From contig JAGNKU010000009.1 in NCBI GenBank assembly GCA_017999985.1, positions 1-64,000 of the forward strand: a stretch of 64,000 nucleotides of DNA. Direction: 5' to 3'. Shown here piece after piece: positions 17,772-26,943 of the stretch (position 1 is its first letter; every line of letters begins with the position of its first letter). The notes under the pieces were generated by a model, which did not search any database, was not told the origin of the DNA, and saw only the letters and a list, made by a program, of their open reading frames with translations. The DNA comes from Phycisphaerae bacterium (lineage in GTDB: Bacteria; Planctomycetota; Phycisphaerae; UBA1845; Fen-1342). Both the position numbers and the translations under genes were made by a program.

Positions 17772-18614
17772 CGTGCACCCTCCAAGTCTCTACGATTAGT
17801 CCGGCAGCGCAACACACCTAATGGAGAAATGCCACTCAATTACGGTGACACGTCCGAACGCCCATAACAACGCCTACAGCAAGCAAGGTCGACTACGGGC
17901 CACGCTAGGTGTCAGCCTTCAGAATGTGACGACGCTATGCACTGGAAACCCGAAGATGTCCGGGCATGCAGCCGGTGCAAGAAGTAAAGGGAGCACCGAA
18001 AATGGACCCAGCCCACAGCACGTACGCAGCGAGTGCCGTGCGCGAACCAATGCTCGGACAACCAGAACACCAGCACCTGCAATCTATCTGACGTCGCTAC
18101 CCTCTTGGGGCGCATGTAGTCTACACACAACGATGGTGCGAAGCAAGCCCCAATCGAAGAAAATATGAGACATTGAATCATACAATCCCGGTGCGTGTGA
18201 GACAGCATCGATTGCTGAGCGTCAGAATCACGCTCACCATAGTGAAGTTCGTGTAGCTCTACCAATACAACACAACGACAGTGCTGGTCAGCGCGCTCAA
18301 GAAATGCGCGAGTCCATGAGCATGTGCTCTATTGTCTGCCTGCTGCAATCGCTTGCATTGTTACAGTGTCGAAACGCTGGTTGTGCGGGAACGATGGGTA
18401 CGCGGGCGCGCGAGTTGTACGGGGCTCGCACGCTGACTGTGACCGTAATGCCTTGGGGGCCGCGGCTTAGAGCGAGGTTGGCAGCGGCGGCGCGTGTTTT
18501 CGACAGGGCGGCTGCCTCAGGAAACAACAGTGCGGCTGGTGGCTCACATGCCATCTATCCGCTGCGAAGTCGGGGCATCATAGCGAAGCGAGTCCCCCTC
18601 GATCATTAGGGAAA
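17772..18614. other. 840-bp stretch with no supported gene
   Basis: Lies between the Rhs gene start and the 3' end of the repeat protein. Composition is less GC-rich than the neighbours and short frames on both strands look non-coding. It must contain the Rhs promoter, but I could not pick one with confidence. Confidence 0.4.
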
Positions 18615-19637
18615 TCAGGTACGCGCGCCCCGGGCAGGCCTGCTCCATGGTTGCCAACGGCGTTGGTGCTGCGTCTGCATCGTGTCGCCACCAACTGCGC
18701 GCGAAAGCGACGATCCGCCCGGCAGCCCCCGATACCCCCGGTGCAGGGCGTCGTCCACGCGAGCCCATGTCTCGGTCGTCCCGGGGATCGGCCCCGACCG
18801 AGAGGTCGGCCAGGTGCGATGCTGCTTGAAGTACTGCTCAGCCCATCGCCGAATCTGCCCGACAGTCAAAGGCGGCAAGTTGCGCACGTTCCGGAAGTTG
18901 CGGTGCTTGGCCAGCAGATCAGCGAGCGTCATGCCGCCAGGCAACCCGCGCGCCCCGCGGATGAGCGAATTGTTCACCCCTCGCCACGTTTCACCATTCG
19001 TGTCGGCGATCCGTCCGGACAGCGCGGTCGGCCACCTGCCAATCCGCTTCCGGTATGCGTCAGCCCAATGCAGGACCTTCCGGACGTTCAGCCGCGGAAG
19101 GTGGCCACGGTTGCGAGCACCCCGGTGCCGCTCCAGCAGACGAGGCAGCGAGGAACCGCCCCGGAGCCCACGCCCGCCGTCGCGCAGCGCTGCCGAGACG
19201 TTCCACCATTTCTCGCCGGGGACGCCGGCGATCGCGCCGCTGTACTCATTGGGCCAACTACCGGTCCGGGCACAGTGCGCGTCCGCCCAGGCGAGGATCT
19301 GTCGCACCCTGAGGTTCGGGAGGTTGCCCGGATTGCGAACACCGCGATGCTTCGCCAGCAGGCGCGGCAACGACGATCCGCCATGCAAGCCGCGGAATCC
19401 GTCCTGTAGGGCTCGATCGACCTGTCGCCAAGTTGTCCAGTGGCATTCGGGAATCTCGCCCGAGTTCCGTGTCGGCCAGCGACCCGTGCGTTGCTGGTGG
19501 GCGTCGGCCCAAGCCAGGATCGCGGAGATTCGCAGCTGCGGGGCCCTCGGGCGCGCGGGCTTCCTCACCGGTGGTCGCGGCTTCGACCGCACGGGCTTCA
19601 GGCGGCGAGGTGTTCCAGCGCTGCGTCTCATGGACAT
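18615..19637 (-). CDS. Protein of four tandem 74-aa W/WP repeats, 340 aa
   Basis: After a basic, Pro-rich N-terminus (1-33), four repeats follow with exactly 74-residue spacing (Trp43, Trp117, Trp191, Trp265). Each reads roughly ILAWADAH..RTGRWPT..SG.I, then W..V..AL..G.RGL.GGSSL.RLL.KHR..RN..LP.L. Each unit is helical, basic and Trp-rich, like a small DNA-binding unit (compare helicase-associated or HTH modules). The fourth unit loses its last third. The start ATG 19637 is chosen because the upstream in-frame sequence lacks the repeat composition; no strong ribosome site is visible. I have seen similar units only as uncharacterised planctomycete proteins. Function is unknown. Confidence 0.7.
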   Translation of the reverse strand: MSMRRSAGTPRRLKPVRSKPRPPVRKPARPRAPQLRISAILAWADAHQQRTGRWPTRNSGEIPECHWTTWRQVDRALQDGFRGLHGGSSLPRLLAKHRGVRNPGNLPNLRVRQILAWADAHCARTGSWPNEYSGAIAGVPGEKWWNVSAALRDGGRGLRGGSSLPRLLERHRGARNRGHLPRLNVRKVLHWADAYRKRIGRWPTALSGRIADTNGETWRGVNNSLIRGARGLPGGMTLADLLAKHRNFRNVRNLPPLTVGQIRRWAEQYFKQHRTWPTSRSGPIPGTTETWARVDDALHRGYRGLPGGSSLSRAVGGDTMQTQHQRRWQPWSRPARGART

Positions 19638-20073
19638 GGAGGCATGATACCACGCTGATGCGAGTGAATTCCCCAATGAGTAACGCGGAGATGTGAACCG
19701 CGGGGTTGCGGCCGCCGAACTGACGACGGCTTGAACGGGTACCCCGCGTGGACGCCCGAAGCCCTGCGGGCCCAGATCCTGCGACGCCACAGAGCCGGTA
19801 TGCCCATGGCCCACCCCACGCTGCATCCCGTATCGCTCGTCCGCGCGAGCCGGCGGTTTTTCGGCAGTTGGCGCGGGGCCATCGACGCGGCAAAAGGGCC
19901 TTAGCGAGGGCGCGATGGATACCGCTTCAACTTCGCGAGGCGTTCTGGCGGAAGTTCAGGCCGGCGGCGTGAGTCACGCCAAAAGCAGGGCCCCGCCGCA
20001 ACTACGCAAAGCTGCAACCTGCGAGGCCGATGCCCGGAGGTCGTCTGCGGTAGCTCGCACTGCCCGACGGGCG
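19638..20073. other. Intergenic region between repeat protein and hsdR
   Basis: About 440 bp with no supported gene. It holds the presumed promoter of the repeat protein and the downstream end of the restriction operon. I found no convincing terminator hairpin with a T-tract. Confidence 0.35.
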
Positions 20074-23000
20074 TCAAGCCGCCGTTCCCAAGAGGCCGCC
20101 GGCGGCGCTCCGCTGCCAGACAAACTCGTAAACACGGGCGGCGGCAAGCTGCTTGTCGTCGTCGGAGAAGGGAGGCGTCGGCAGGAGGCGCCAAAGCTCG
20201 TCCAGAATATGCGTCTCGACGACAGCTCGCGTCTGCTCGTTCTGCGCCCATAGCTCCATCGGCTTCAACAACGCCTGCAAGGAACCCAGTAGGCCGCGAC
20301 TCGCCTGTTTCAGCTTCTCCCTGTCCGACTTGCTGATGGCATCCCTGTTCAGAAGGTCAAACAAGGCGAGCTCGTCTTCCGAAAGCCCCTCCTCAACGGC
20401 GCGGCGCTGCTCAGCGTCCAGGCTGTCGGCGAGTTCGACAAGCCGAGCGAACGTCTCTTCTGCCGTGGCGCGGTCCTTTTCGCGGTTATAATCGGCGATG
20501 ATCTCCTGATACCGTCTGTAGTAGTCCATCCGCTGGGGATTCTGCTGGAGCATCTGCTGGAGCTTCTGCTCCACAAGTTGGCGGATGTCTTGGAGTGCGG
20601 CCTGCTTCCGTTTCACCTTCTTGGCGAACTCGTCACGGAGCTTGCTGAAGTCGATCTTGCTGAGGTCAACGGTGATGCCTTCGGCGTGGTCGGCCCCGAC
20701 CCCTTGAGCGCGGATGGCTTCGTTGACGATCTTGTGGAGTTCTTTGAGAAGATCGGTCACGTCCGAGGTGTCGCGGCGTTCCTCCAGCTTCTTGTAGATC
20801 GCCTCGATGTTGTCGTGCCGCTCGGCGAATGCGAAGGCCGCGGGCTCCATCAGCAAGGCTTTGAACCGTGCGAAGACTTGGCGGGCCATGATCTCGAATC
20901 GTCGCTTGGCTTCGTCGGACGCATAGACGGCGTTGACGGCATCCCGCAGGGCCTCGATACGGTCGAATCCCCTGGCACCGACGACGCGAGTCGGATCGAA
21001 GCCCAGCGAACCAAGATGATCCTCGGTGGCTTCGATTGCTTCGAGGAGGGCCGCAACCAGTTCTTCGATGGGCTTGACGACCTCGCCGTCGCCATCCCCG
21101 CCTTCCTCTTCCTCGCCCAGCGCGTACTGAGCCATCGCTTCGCGGAGGCTCTTGAGCATTCCGTTGTAGTCAACGATGACGCCGCAGTCCTTGCCGGGAT
21201 AGACGCGGTTGGCCCGCGCGATGGCCTGCATGAGGGTGTGGGCCTTCATGGGCTTGTCGATGTAGAGGGTCGATAGGCACTCCACGTCGAAACCCGTCAG
21301 CCACATTGCGCACACGATCGCAACACGGAACGGGTGGTTCGGGTCCTTGAAAGCCAGATCGACAGCAATCTTCTTGCCGTCTGCCAACTCGAATCCGCGC
21401 TTCATCAAGTCGCGGTGCGGTCGGATATCGAAGCCCCACTTGGCGAAGTCCTTCACCTCGTTCTGGCCTTCGCTGACGATGATCTGGATGAGCGTGCTGG
21501 CCATCCAATCGGCTTGCCCCTGGAGCCTGGCCAGTTCCTTCGCGAGTGCCTCGCGGCGGTCGGGGTCCGCTTCGGCAACGAGTTCGCTCTGTCGTGCCGC
21601 GGCCGCCATACGGACAGCGTCGAGCTTGGCTTGCCAGAGGGGAATGACCCGCTGGTACATCCGGCCACAGGTCGCCTTGTCGATGCAAACGAGCATCGAC
21701 TTGCCCGTTTCCCAACGAGTCGAGCAGTGCTCCACGAAGTCGGCCGCGATTTTGTCGAGGCGGTCGTCCGCCGTGATGACCTCGTAGTCCTTGCCGAGCA
21801 GCTTCTCCAAAAGTGCTGCCTGATCCGGGTCGAGGTCGGCTTCCTCCACCTTCTCGGCGATTCGGTCGTTGAGGTCTAGGCGGGTCAAGCCGAGCTTCTC
21901 GCCGCGGTTCTCGTAGACGAGCTTCACCGTTGCGCCGTCTTCTTCGGACCGCTTGAAGTCGTAGCGCGACACGTAGCTGCCGAAGATTCGGCGAGTGAGG
22001 TGGTCGTGCTTGAAGAGCGGCGTCCCAGTGAACCCGATGAAGGCGGCGTTGGGCAGGGCCAGACGCATGTTCCGCGCGAGCTTCCCGGCCTGCGTCCGAT
22101 GCGCCTCGTCCGAAATCACGATGATGTCGTCCCGGCGGCTGTACGGGCTGTCGGGCGAGACATCCTGGTTGAACTTGTGGATCAGACTGAAGACGTAGCG
22201 GTGGTTCTCCTGCAACAGCCGCCGGAGTTCCACGCCGGTCCCAGCGCGAGGGGTCTTCTCATCCGCCACGCTGCACCCGACGAAGGTCTTGTATATCTGG
22301 TCGTCGAGGTCTTCTCGGTCGGTCATGATGACGAACGTGAAGTCGCCGGGCACACGGCGACGCACCTTCTCGGCGAAGAACGCCATCGAGTAAGACTTGC
22401 CGGCCCCTTGCGTATGCCAGAAGACGCCGAGTCGGCCAAGGTCCGGGTGCGCCCGCTCGACAAGCGGCAGCGCCGGCCCGTCGCGATCCGCCACGGCCGG
22501 CAAGCGATAGCGGAGCCGCTCGGCCGGCGGGAATTCGTGCTTCAGCCGCTCTTGGTGGGCGACGGACGCGACGGCGTTGTTCACCCCGAGCACCTGGTGG
22601 TTCCGGGCGACGATCTTGCGCGTGCCGCCGGCCTTACTGCTGTCGAAGAGGATGAAGTTCTCCACCAGATCGAGCAGCCGGTCCTTCGCCAGCATCCCGT
22701 CGAGTAGAACGCGGGCCTCAAGGTGCCCCTTGTCCTTCTCGTCCTGCCGCTTCCACTCGCTGAAATGGTCCCAGCCGGCCGTGATCGAGCCGTAGCGGGC
22801 GCGGTCGCCGTTGCTCACCACGAGAAAGGCGTTGTGGTAGAAGGCGTGCGGGATGGTGTCGCGGTAGTCGCTGAGGTTGCCGTCGTAGCCGGCCCGGATG
22901 TTCCGGTACACCGCCTTCAGTTCGATGAACACCAGCGGAAGGCCGTTGACGAAGCAGACAAGATCGGCACGGCGGTTGTAGTGCGGAACACACAGGCCCT

Positions 23001-23427
23001 GAATCTTCAACTCGCGGACCGCTAGGAATCGGTTGTTCGCCGGGTTGCGGAAGTCGATAACCTTGGCTCGTGCGTGTTGGACCTCGCCTCTCTCGTCTCG
23101 GAAGGCCACCGGCACGCCGTCACGGACGTACCCGTAAAACTCCCTGTTGTGCAAGAGCGCCGAGCGCGAGAAGTCGTACCGTGTCAGCGTCTCGACAGCT
23201 TCAGCGACGGCCGTTTCCCGCAGGGCCGGGTTCAATCGCGCGATTGCGTTGCGGAGGTCACGGACCAGGACGACTTCGCGCTCACTGGCCCGCCCCAGCG
23301 TCCCCTTCGGCCCGAAGGTCTCTTCGTTCCAGGCATAGACGCTCTCCCAGCCAAGCCTGTCGCGCAGGTAGTCCACGAAGGTTTTCTGCACGAGCCTGTC
23401 TTCACTGTTGATGTCGGTATGGGCCAT
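20074..23427 (-). CDS. hsdR: Type I restriction enzyme R subunit
   Basis: The 1117-aa endonuclease/translocase subunit cleaves unmethylated DNA after ATP-driven translocation by the HsdRMS complex. A PD-(D/E)xK nuclease core is visible as Asp155 (ADLVCF) and Glu169-Leu-Lys171 (FIELKA). The SF2 helicase motor shows Walker A HTQGAGKS (about 338-345), DEAH at 440-443 and the motif III TGTP at 467-470. A helical C-terminal region follows that probably docks on HsdM. Length is usual for the family. It is the last gene of the operon and starts 6 bp after the 28-aa reading frame. Confidence 0.95.
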   Translation of the reverse strand: MAHTDINSEDRLVQKTFVDYLRDRLGWESVYAWNEETFGPKGTLGRASEREVVLVRDLRNAIARLNPALRETAVAEAVETLTRYDFSRSALLHNREFYGYVRDGVPVAFRDERGEVQHARAKVIDFRNPANNRFLAVRELKIQGLCVPHYNRRADLVCFVNGLPLVFIELKAVYRNIRAGYDGNLSDYRDTIPHAFYHNAFLVVSNGDRARYGSITAGWDHFSEWKRQDEKDKGHLEARVLLDGMLAKDRLLDLVENFILFDSSKAGGTRKIVARNHQVLGVNNAVASVAHQERLKHEFPPAERLRYRLPAVADRDGPALPLVERAHPDLGRLGVFWHTQGAGKSYSMAFFAEKVRRRVPGDFTFVIMTDREDLDDQIYKTFVGCSVADEKTPRAGTGVELRRLLQENHRYVFSLIHKFNQDVSPDSPYSRRDDIIVISDEAHRTQAGKLARNMRLALPNAAFIGFTGTPLFKHDHLTRRIFGSYVSRYDFKRSEEDGATVKLVYENRGEKLGLTRLDLNDRIAEKVEEADLDPDQAALLEKLLGKDYEVITADDRLDKIAADFVEHCSTRWETGKSMLVCIDKATCGRMYQRVIPLWQAKLDAVRMAAAARQSELVAEADPDRREALAKELARLQGQADWMASTLIQIIVSEGQNEVKDFAKWGFDIRPHRDLMKRGFELADGKKIAVDLAFKDPNHPFRVAIVCAMWLTGFDVECLSTLYIDKPMKAHTLMQAIARANRVYPGKDCGVIVDYNGMLKSLREAMAQYALGEEEEGGDGDGEVVKPIEELVAALLEAIEATEDHLGSLGFDPTRVVGARGFDRIEALRDAVNAVYASDEAKRRFEIMARQVFARFKALLMEPAAFAFAERHDNIEAIYKKLEERRDTSDVTDLLKELHKIVNEAIRAQGVGADHAEGITVDLSKIDFSKLRDEFAKKVKRKQAALQDIRQLVEQKLQQMLQQNPQRMDYYRRYQEIIADYNREKDRATAEETFARLVELADSLDAEQRRAVEEGLSEDELALFDLLNRDAISKSDREKLKQASRGLLGSLQALLKPMELWAQNEQTRAVVETHILDELWRLLPTPPFSDDDKQLAAARVYEFVWQRSAAGGLLGTAA

Positions 23428-23433
23428 GGTGTT

Positions 23434-23520
23434 TCACTCCGACACCTTCTCCAATACCTGCCGGACGAGGTGCATCAACCCCTCGTACACCCGGATGAAT
23501 TGTCTGACTTGGGTCTTCAT
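23434..23520 (-). CDS. Possible 28-aa protein between PIN-like gene and hsdR
   Basis: A 29-codon frame from ATG 23520 to TGA 23434 starts MKTQVRQFIRVYEGLMHLV and is predicted to be one amphipathic helix. It fills most of the only gap in the operon and ends 6 nt before the hsdR ATG. It may be a genuine small protein or a leader peptide coupling hsdR translation. The ribosome site is weak (AGAG), and chance cannot be excluded at this size. Confidence 0.35.
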   Translation of the reverse strand: MKTQVRQFIRVYEGLMHLVRQVLEKVSE

Positions 23521-23557
23521 TGATTGAATCTCTGGCGACCAAAGGACTGCCCCACGC

Positions 23558-25843
23558 CTATGGGTTGCTAACATCATGGCTCACAGGACGCACCGGCTGT
23601 GACGCTGTGGTGTCGATGTGTTTCTGAATCCGATTCGCGATCAGGTTGCCAGCAACCCCAAAGAACAGGCCTAGCAAGACAAAGCCGAGCAGCCATGCTC
23701 GCAATCTCTTTGCTTTCCGAAACGGCCACAGATGGATCAAGTGCTGATTGCTGCCCGCAACCATCTCAATCAGCACGTGCCCCAACACAAAGACACATAG
23801 CCCCAATACCCCCCCCACTGTGGCAGCCCCGACGAGGTCGGACAGCTGCTCAGAAATGCCTACTCCAAACCATCCAGCACCCACAGAGAGTACAATTAGC
23901 AAAACAAGTACACTTAGGTACGACAGTATGGCCTTGCGCCGCTGCCCTTCCGTTCGCAACGCAGCAAACTGGGATTCCAAGTCCGACTGTTTGACGTTGA
24001 GGGACTCCATCGCCTTGTCCGCGACTTTCAACTTAGCCTCCTCCGCGGCAAGCCGCCTCTGGAGATCGGCGATTTCGGTATCCTTGGACTTTTGCTCTTC
24101 CGCCGATTCTGCAAGAGCCGCATTCTTGGCTGCCAGATCTGCCGTCAATTCCGAGATCTTTGCTTTTTCTTGCTCGGCCCGCAATCGCATCTGATCGACG
24201 AGTGCGTCGCGCACCAGTCGAATCTCCTCCTCCTCTGGCTGCCCGGCAGCGACTCGTGCTCTGAGTCCATCATTCAGAACCACTTGAACGAGGGTGTCTT
24301 CAGGTATGTCGCTGCTGCCTTCAAATCGCCCAAGCCTCCTGATGATTGCCAGACTCAGTCGCTCGGCATCTGCGTCGAACTCCCGAAAAAGGAATGGCAG
24401 CCTCAGCCCGCCGACCACGGCCTCCTCAAATTCTCTTGTCCGGGGCACCCAGAACTGGAGAAGCTGTATAAGTGCTGTTGGATGCAGGCAGAGGGGAACA
24501 TGTGAGCCAGTCGCCTTCAGCTTGTGCCGATCAAAACCTATGAACCTGAAATCCACCGTGAGCACCCAGTCCTGGGCGTCGGCGGGGGACTCAACGTAAG
24601 CCGGACGCCTGTCTTTGACAAGGTGCCATAGAATGACATCGTGGGCTACTTTCTCATAGCTCTTGCGTCGCTCTTCCGGGAGGGCCTCTTCATACTTCAT
24701 AATACTGTGGATGTCATCAATCACGTCTTGGCGAGTGGCGTAAGCGTCCAGGTTCTCATTGAACAACTCGACTCCAGCTTTTCGAGCAAGAGGCACAAAG
24801 TCTTCTAAGTATGGGTCAAACCAATCTTTTGGCGTCAGCCCTCCCGGGCGCTTTTGCCGCTCGGCAAAGAACCGTTCGCTCATGCCCGACATGCCGACAC
24901 GAAGCGCAGTTCCTGTGAAGTTCGCGCTTCGCGGAATGCCAGACAACTGCAACTTCGCCGCTCCGATGGAACTCTTTGCTTCGGTGATAGTTCGTGGCGT
25001 TACGTAGAGCTGCACACGCGGATTATTCGTGAACGTTGCCAGCAGCCCTTTTAGTTCACGTGCGGCGGCGTTTGATGGGTTCTCGTGCAACCCAAGAAGT
25101 GAGAAGAGAAAGTTGGTATCTACGAAGAGGCGGAAGCGTAGGGGTTTGCCTGTGGCCGCTTTCAGCTTCTCAAGCACCTCCCCAGATACTCCGCTGGATT
25201 CCACGCAGAACTGGGCGTGCAGCAGGCGCGTAATAAAGCTCCGGACATCCGATTGCTGTGGGTCAAGGAAAGAGGTAGCCAGAGTCTTTAGGGCCGGTCG
25301 ATGCTCCTCGCCGAAGCGTGCAATGAAGCTGTCAGCGTGGGACGCATCCGCGACAATTCTGTCCTCGGCGATGAGGAGACGACACGTATTAGCGCCAACG
25401 TCCCGAACCAGTGGAACCAACACGTGACGTTCAAATGCGTCCCAGACCGCGAGACCGTCCAGATCAGGACACACATTCTCGGCCAGGGAAAGGAAAAACT
25501 CGCGGGCCCTTTTCTCAACGTTCTCCGCTGCGGCAATATCTTGATCCAGAGCAGTTCTGGCCTTGTCGGGAACCCGATAGACGCCAGGTGAGATTTGAAT
25601 CAGGCTGTTTTCCGCCTCCAGCGCAGAGAGTATGGACATCAACTTGTCGTGCCCAATAGACAGATGAAAGGTGGTCCGAAGTGTGTCGTCAATCGATACC
25701 ACCTCAGAAGTACTCTTCGACAGCCATACGGCCGCAAGTACCAGTCTATTGAGCGTCTTGTCCCACCAGCCCGCTCGGTTGAGTTCAATGTGGTGGACAA
25801 GCGCGGACACCTCGCGGGGCAGCAATCCGGGTAATGTGCTCAT
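23558..25843 (-). CDS. PIN-like nuclease with coiled coil and C-terminal membrane anchor
   Basis: A 761-aa protein whose first 235 residues are helical with a possible winged-helix part (about 35-95). A PIN-like domain spans about 236-440: Asp242 in LFVDTNFLFSLLG, Glu288 in RTITEAKSS, Asp402 in VAHDVILWHL and Asp431 in VLTVDFRFIGFD are the candidate metal ligands. A charged coiled coil (about 548-635) leads to three hydrophobic segments (about 639-662, 676-695, 718-735) and a short polar tail. It overlaps hsdS by 4 bp (ATGA), so it is made with the restriction system. PIN domains usually cut RNA. A membrane-tethered one in a Type I operon suggests an effector or backup abortive function, which is inference. 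Confidence 0.7.
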   Translation of the reverse strand: MSTLPGLLPREVSALVHHIELNRAGWWDKTLNRLVLAAVWLSKSTSEVVSIDDTLRTTFHLSIGHDKLMSILSALEAENSLIQISPGVYRVPDKARTALDQDIAAAENVEKRAREFFLSLAENVCPDLDGLAVWDAFERHVLVPLVRDVGANTCRLLIAEDRIVADASHADSFIARFGEEHRPALKTLATSFLDPQQSDVRSFITRLLHAQFCVESSGVSGEVLEKLKAATGKPLRFRLFVDTNFLFSLLGLHENPSNAAARELKGLLATFTNNPRVQLYVTPRTITEAKSSIGAAKLQLSGIPRSANFTGTALRVGMSGMSERFFAERQKRPGGLTPKDWFDPYLEDFVPLARKAGVELFNENLDAYATRQDVIDDIHSIMKYEEALPEERRKSYEKVAHDVILWHLVKDRRPAYVESPADAQDWVLTVDFRFIGFDRHKLKATGSHVPLCLHPTALIQLLQFWVPRTREFEEAVVGGLRLPFLFREFDADAERLSLAIIRRLGRFEGSSDIPEDTLVQVVLNDGLRARVAAGQPEEEEIRLVRDALVDQMRLRAEQEKAKISELTADLAAKNAALAESAEEQKSKDTEIADLQRRLAAEEAKLKVADKAMESLNVKQSDLESQFAALRTEGQRRKAILSYLSVLVLLIVLSVGAGWFGVGISEQLSDLVGAATVGGVLGLCVFVLGHVLIEMVAGSNQHLIHLWPFRKAKRLRAWLLGFVLLGLFFGVAGNLIANRIQKHIDTTASQPVRPVSHDVSNP

Positions 25844-26943
25844 AGCAGAACATCTCCATTCATCAGCCGCGGCAGCAGCAGGTCGCGGGCCTGTTGGAGC
25901 TTCTGAGTGGCCAGGAAGAGGACTCGTAGCTGTTCGTCAATTGGCCGAGAGAAGTCCTCGAACTCACGAATCAGGGAGTCGGGCGGCAAGGGCAGCTTCT
26001 GGTCCTCAAGCTCCTTCTTGGTCACCGATGCGAAGATGGCGCCTGCGCCGATCAAGTCTTCTTTGAAGAAGTGCGTCTTGAGCGCGTAGTAGAGAAACTC
26101 CTGATTGCCGGCGCGGCTGCGGAGAGCGGCAAGGCCGCGCCCGACGACGATCTTGTCCAAGCTCACGTTGAGCCGACCGACAGGGGCGCGCACACTGCAA
26201 AGGATGTCACCGGCTTCGGCGACTCGGTTCAGTGCCGTGGTGTAAATGCGGTGGCTGACGAATCTCTCGCCAAAATCCGCAACGCCCTGATGGAAGGGAA
26301 GGCCGTCGCCGTTGTCGTTGTAGAACTCCGACGATGGGCTCTGTCCCATCACAATCTCGGCAAGCTCAACCAGCCGCCGCTTCTCCCAGCCGACGGGCAC
26401 GCCGGCGGTGACGCGGGTGTGTTCGTGGCCGGGGAAGCGGAGGCGGACGAACCATTCCTCGTAGAGCATCCGCGCCGCCTGCTCCAGCAGCGCCATCCGC
26501 CGCGCGTTCTGTGCGATCAGAGTGTCGTAGGCGGAAAGGACGTGGGCGATCTGCTCCTGCACTGGCGCACCGGGATACTGAACCGGAAGCTCATGCAGTA
26601 CATTCCGGTTGACTCCTGGTACAGCAGCTTTGTCGCTCTGGTAGCTCCGAAGGACGTTTTCAAGAAAGTAGGCGACGAAGCGCGGGTGGTTGCCCTTGAA
26701 GTCAATGACGTACAGTGCGGTGTTCAGCGGCCAGTAGTCCTCTTCAATGTAGTAGACGGCGCCGAGCGTGCCGTATCGCCCTGTTACTACCCCTGGCGCT
26801 CTTGCTTTGGGCTCGCTGTGGTACCCGGTAATTCCGGACGAGGAGACGACAGGTACGTTGCCATGCTGCCGGCGTGAATCGGGCAAATCATGACCACGCT
26901 GCAAGGTTAGAACGTCGCCAAGGCGGCCCGAACACCACTTCAT
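25840..26943 (-). CDS. hsdS: Type I restriction specificity subunit S
   Basis: This 367-aa subunit gives the HsdMS methylase and HsdRMS nuclease their bipartite recognition site. Two target-recognition domains are visible: TRD1 about 1-150 (starting WCSGRLGDVLTLQRGHDLP) and TRD2 about 190-345 (starting GWEKRRLVELAEIVMGQSPSS). Each is followed by a conserved helix that acts as the spacer (PVQEQIAHVLSAYDTLIAQN; IREFEDFSRPIDEQLRVL). ATG 26943 is used because it overlaps the hsdM stop as ATGA; the longer in-frame extension upstream is an alternate frame of hsdM. Length is slightly short but complete. Confidence 0.93.
   Translation of the reverse strand: MKWCSGRLGDVLTLQRGHDLPDSRRQHGNVPVVSSSGITGYHSEPKARAPGVVTGRYGTLGAVYYIEEDYWPLNTALYVIDFKGNHPRFVAYFLENVLRSYQSDKAAVPGVNRNVLHELPVQYPGAPVQEQIAHVLSAYDTLIAQNARRMALLEQAARMLYEEWFVRLRFPGHEHTRVTAGVPVGWEKRRLVELAEIVMGQSPSSEFYNDNGDGLPFHQGVADFGERFVSHRIYTTALNRVAEAGDILCSVRAPVGRLNVSLDKIVVGRGLAALRSRAGNQEFLYYALKTHFFKEDLIGAGAIFASVTKKELEDQKLPLPPDSLIREFEDFSRPIDEQLRVLFLATQKLQQARDLLLPRLMNGDVLL

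Noticed and set aside
17821-18168. Possible small genes in the 17772-18614 gap
   Set aside because: No ribosome site, unremarkable codon usage and no recognisable motif.
20060-20080. A terminator at the end of hsdR (GCCCG-A-CGGGC)
   Set aside because: The stem is five pairs around one base, overlaps the stop codon and lacks a T-tract.
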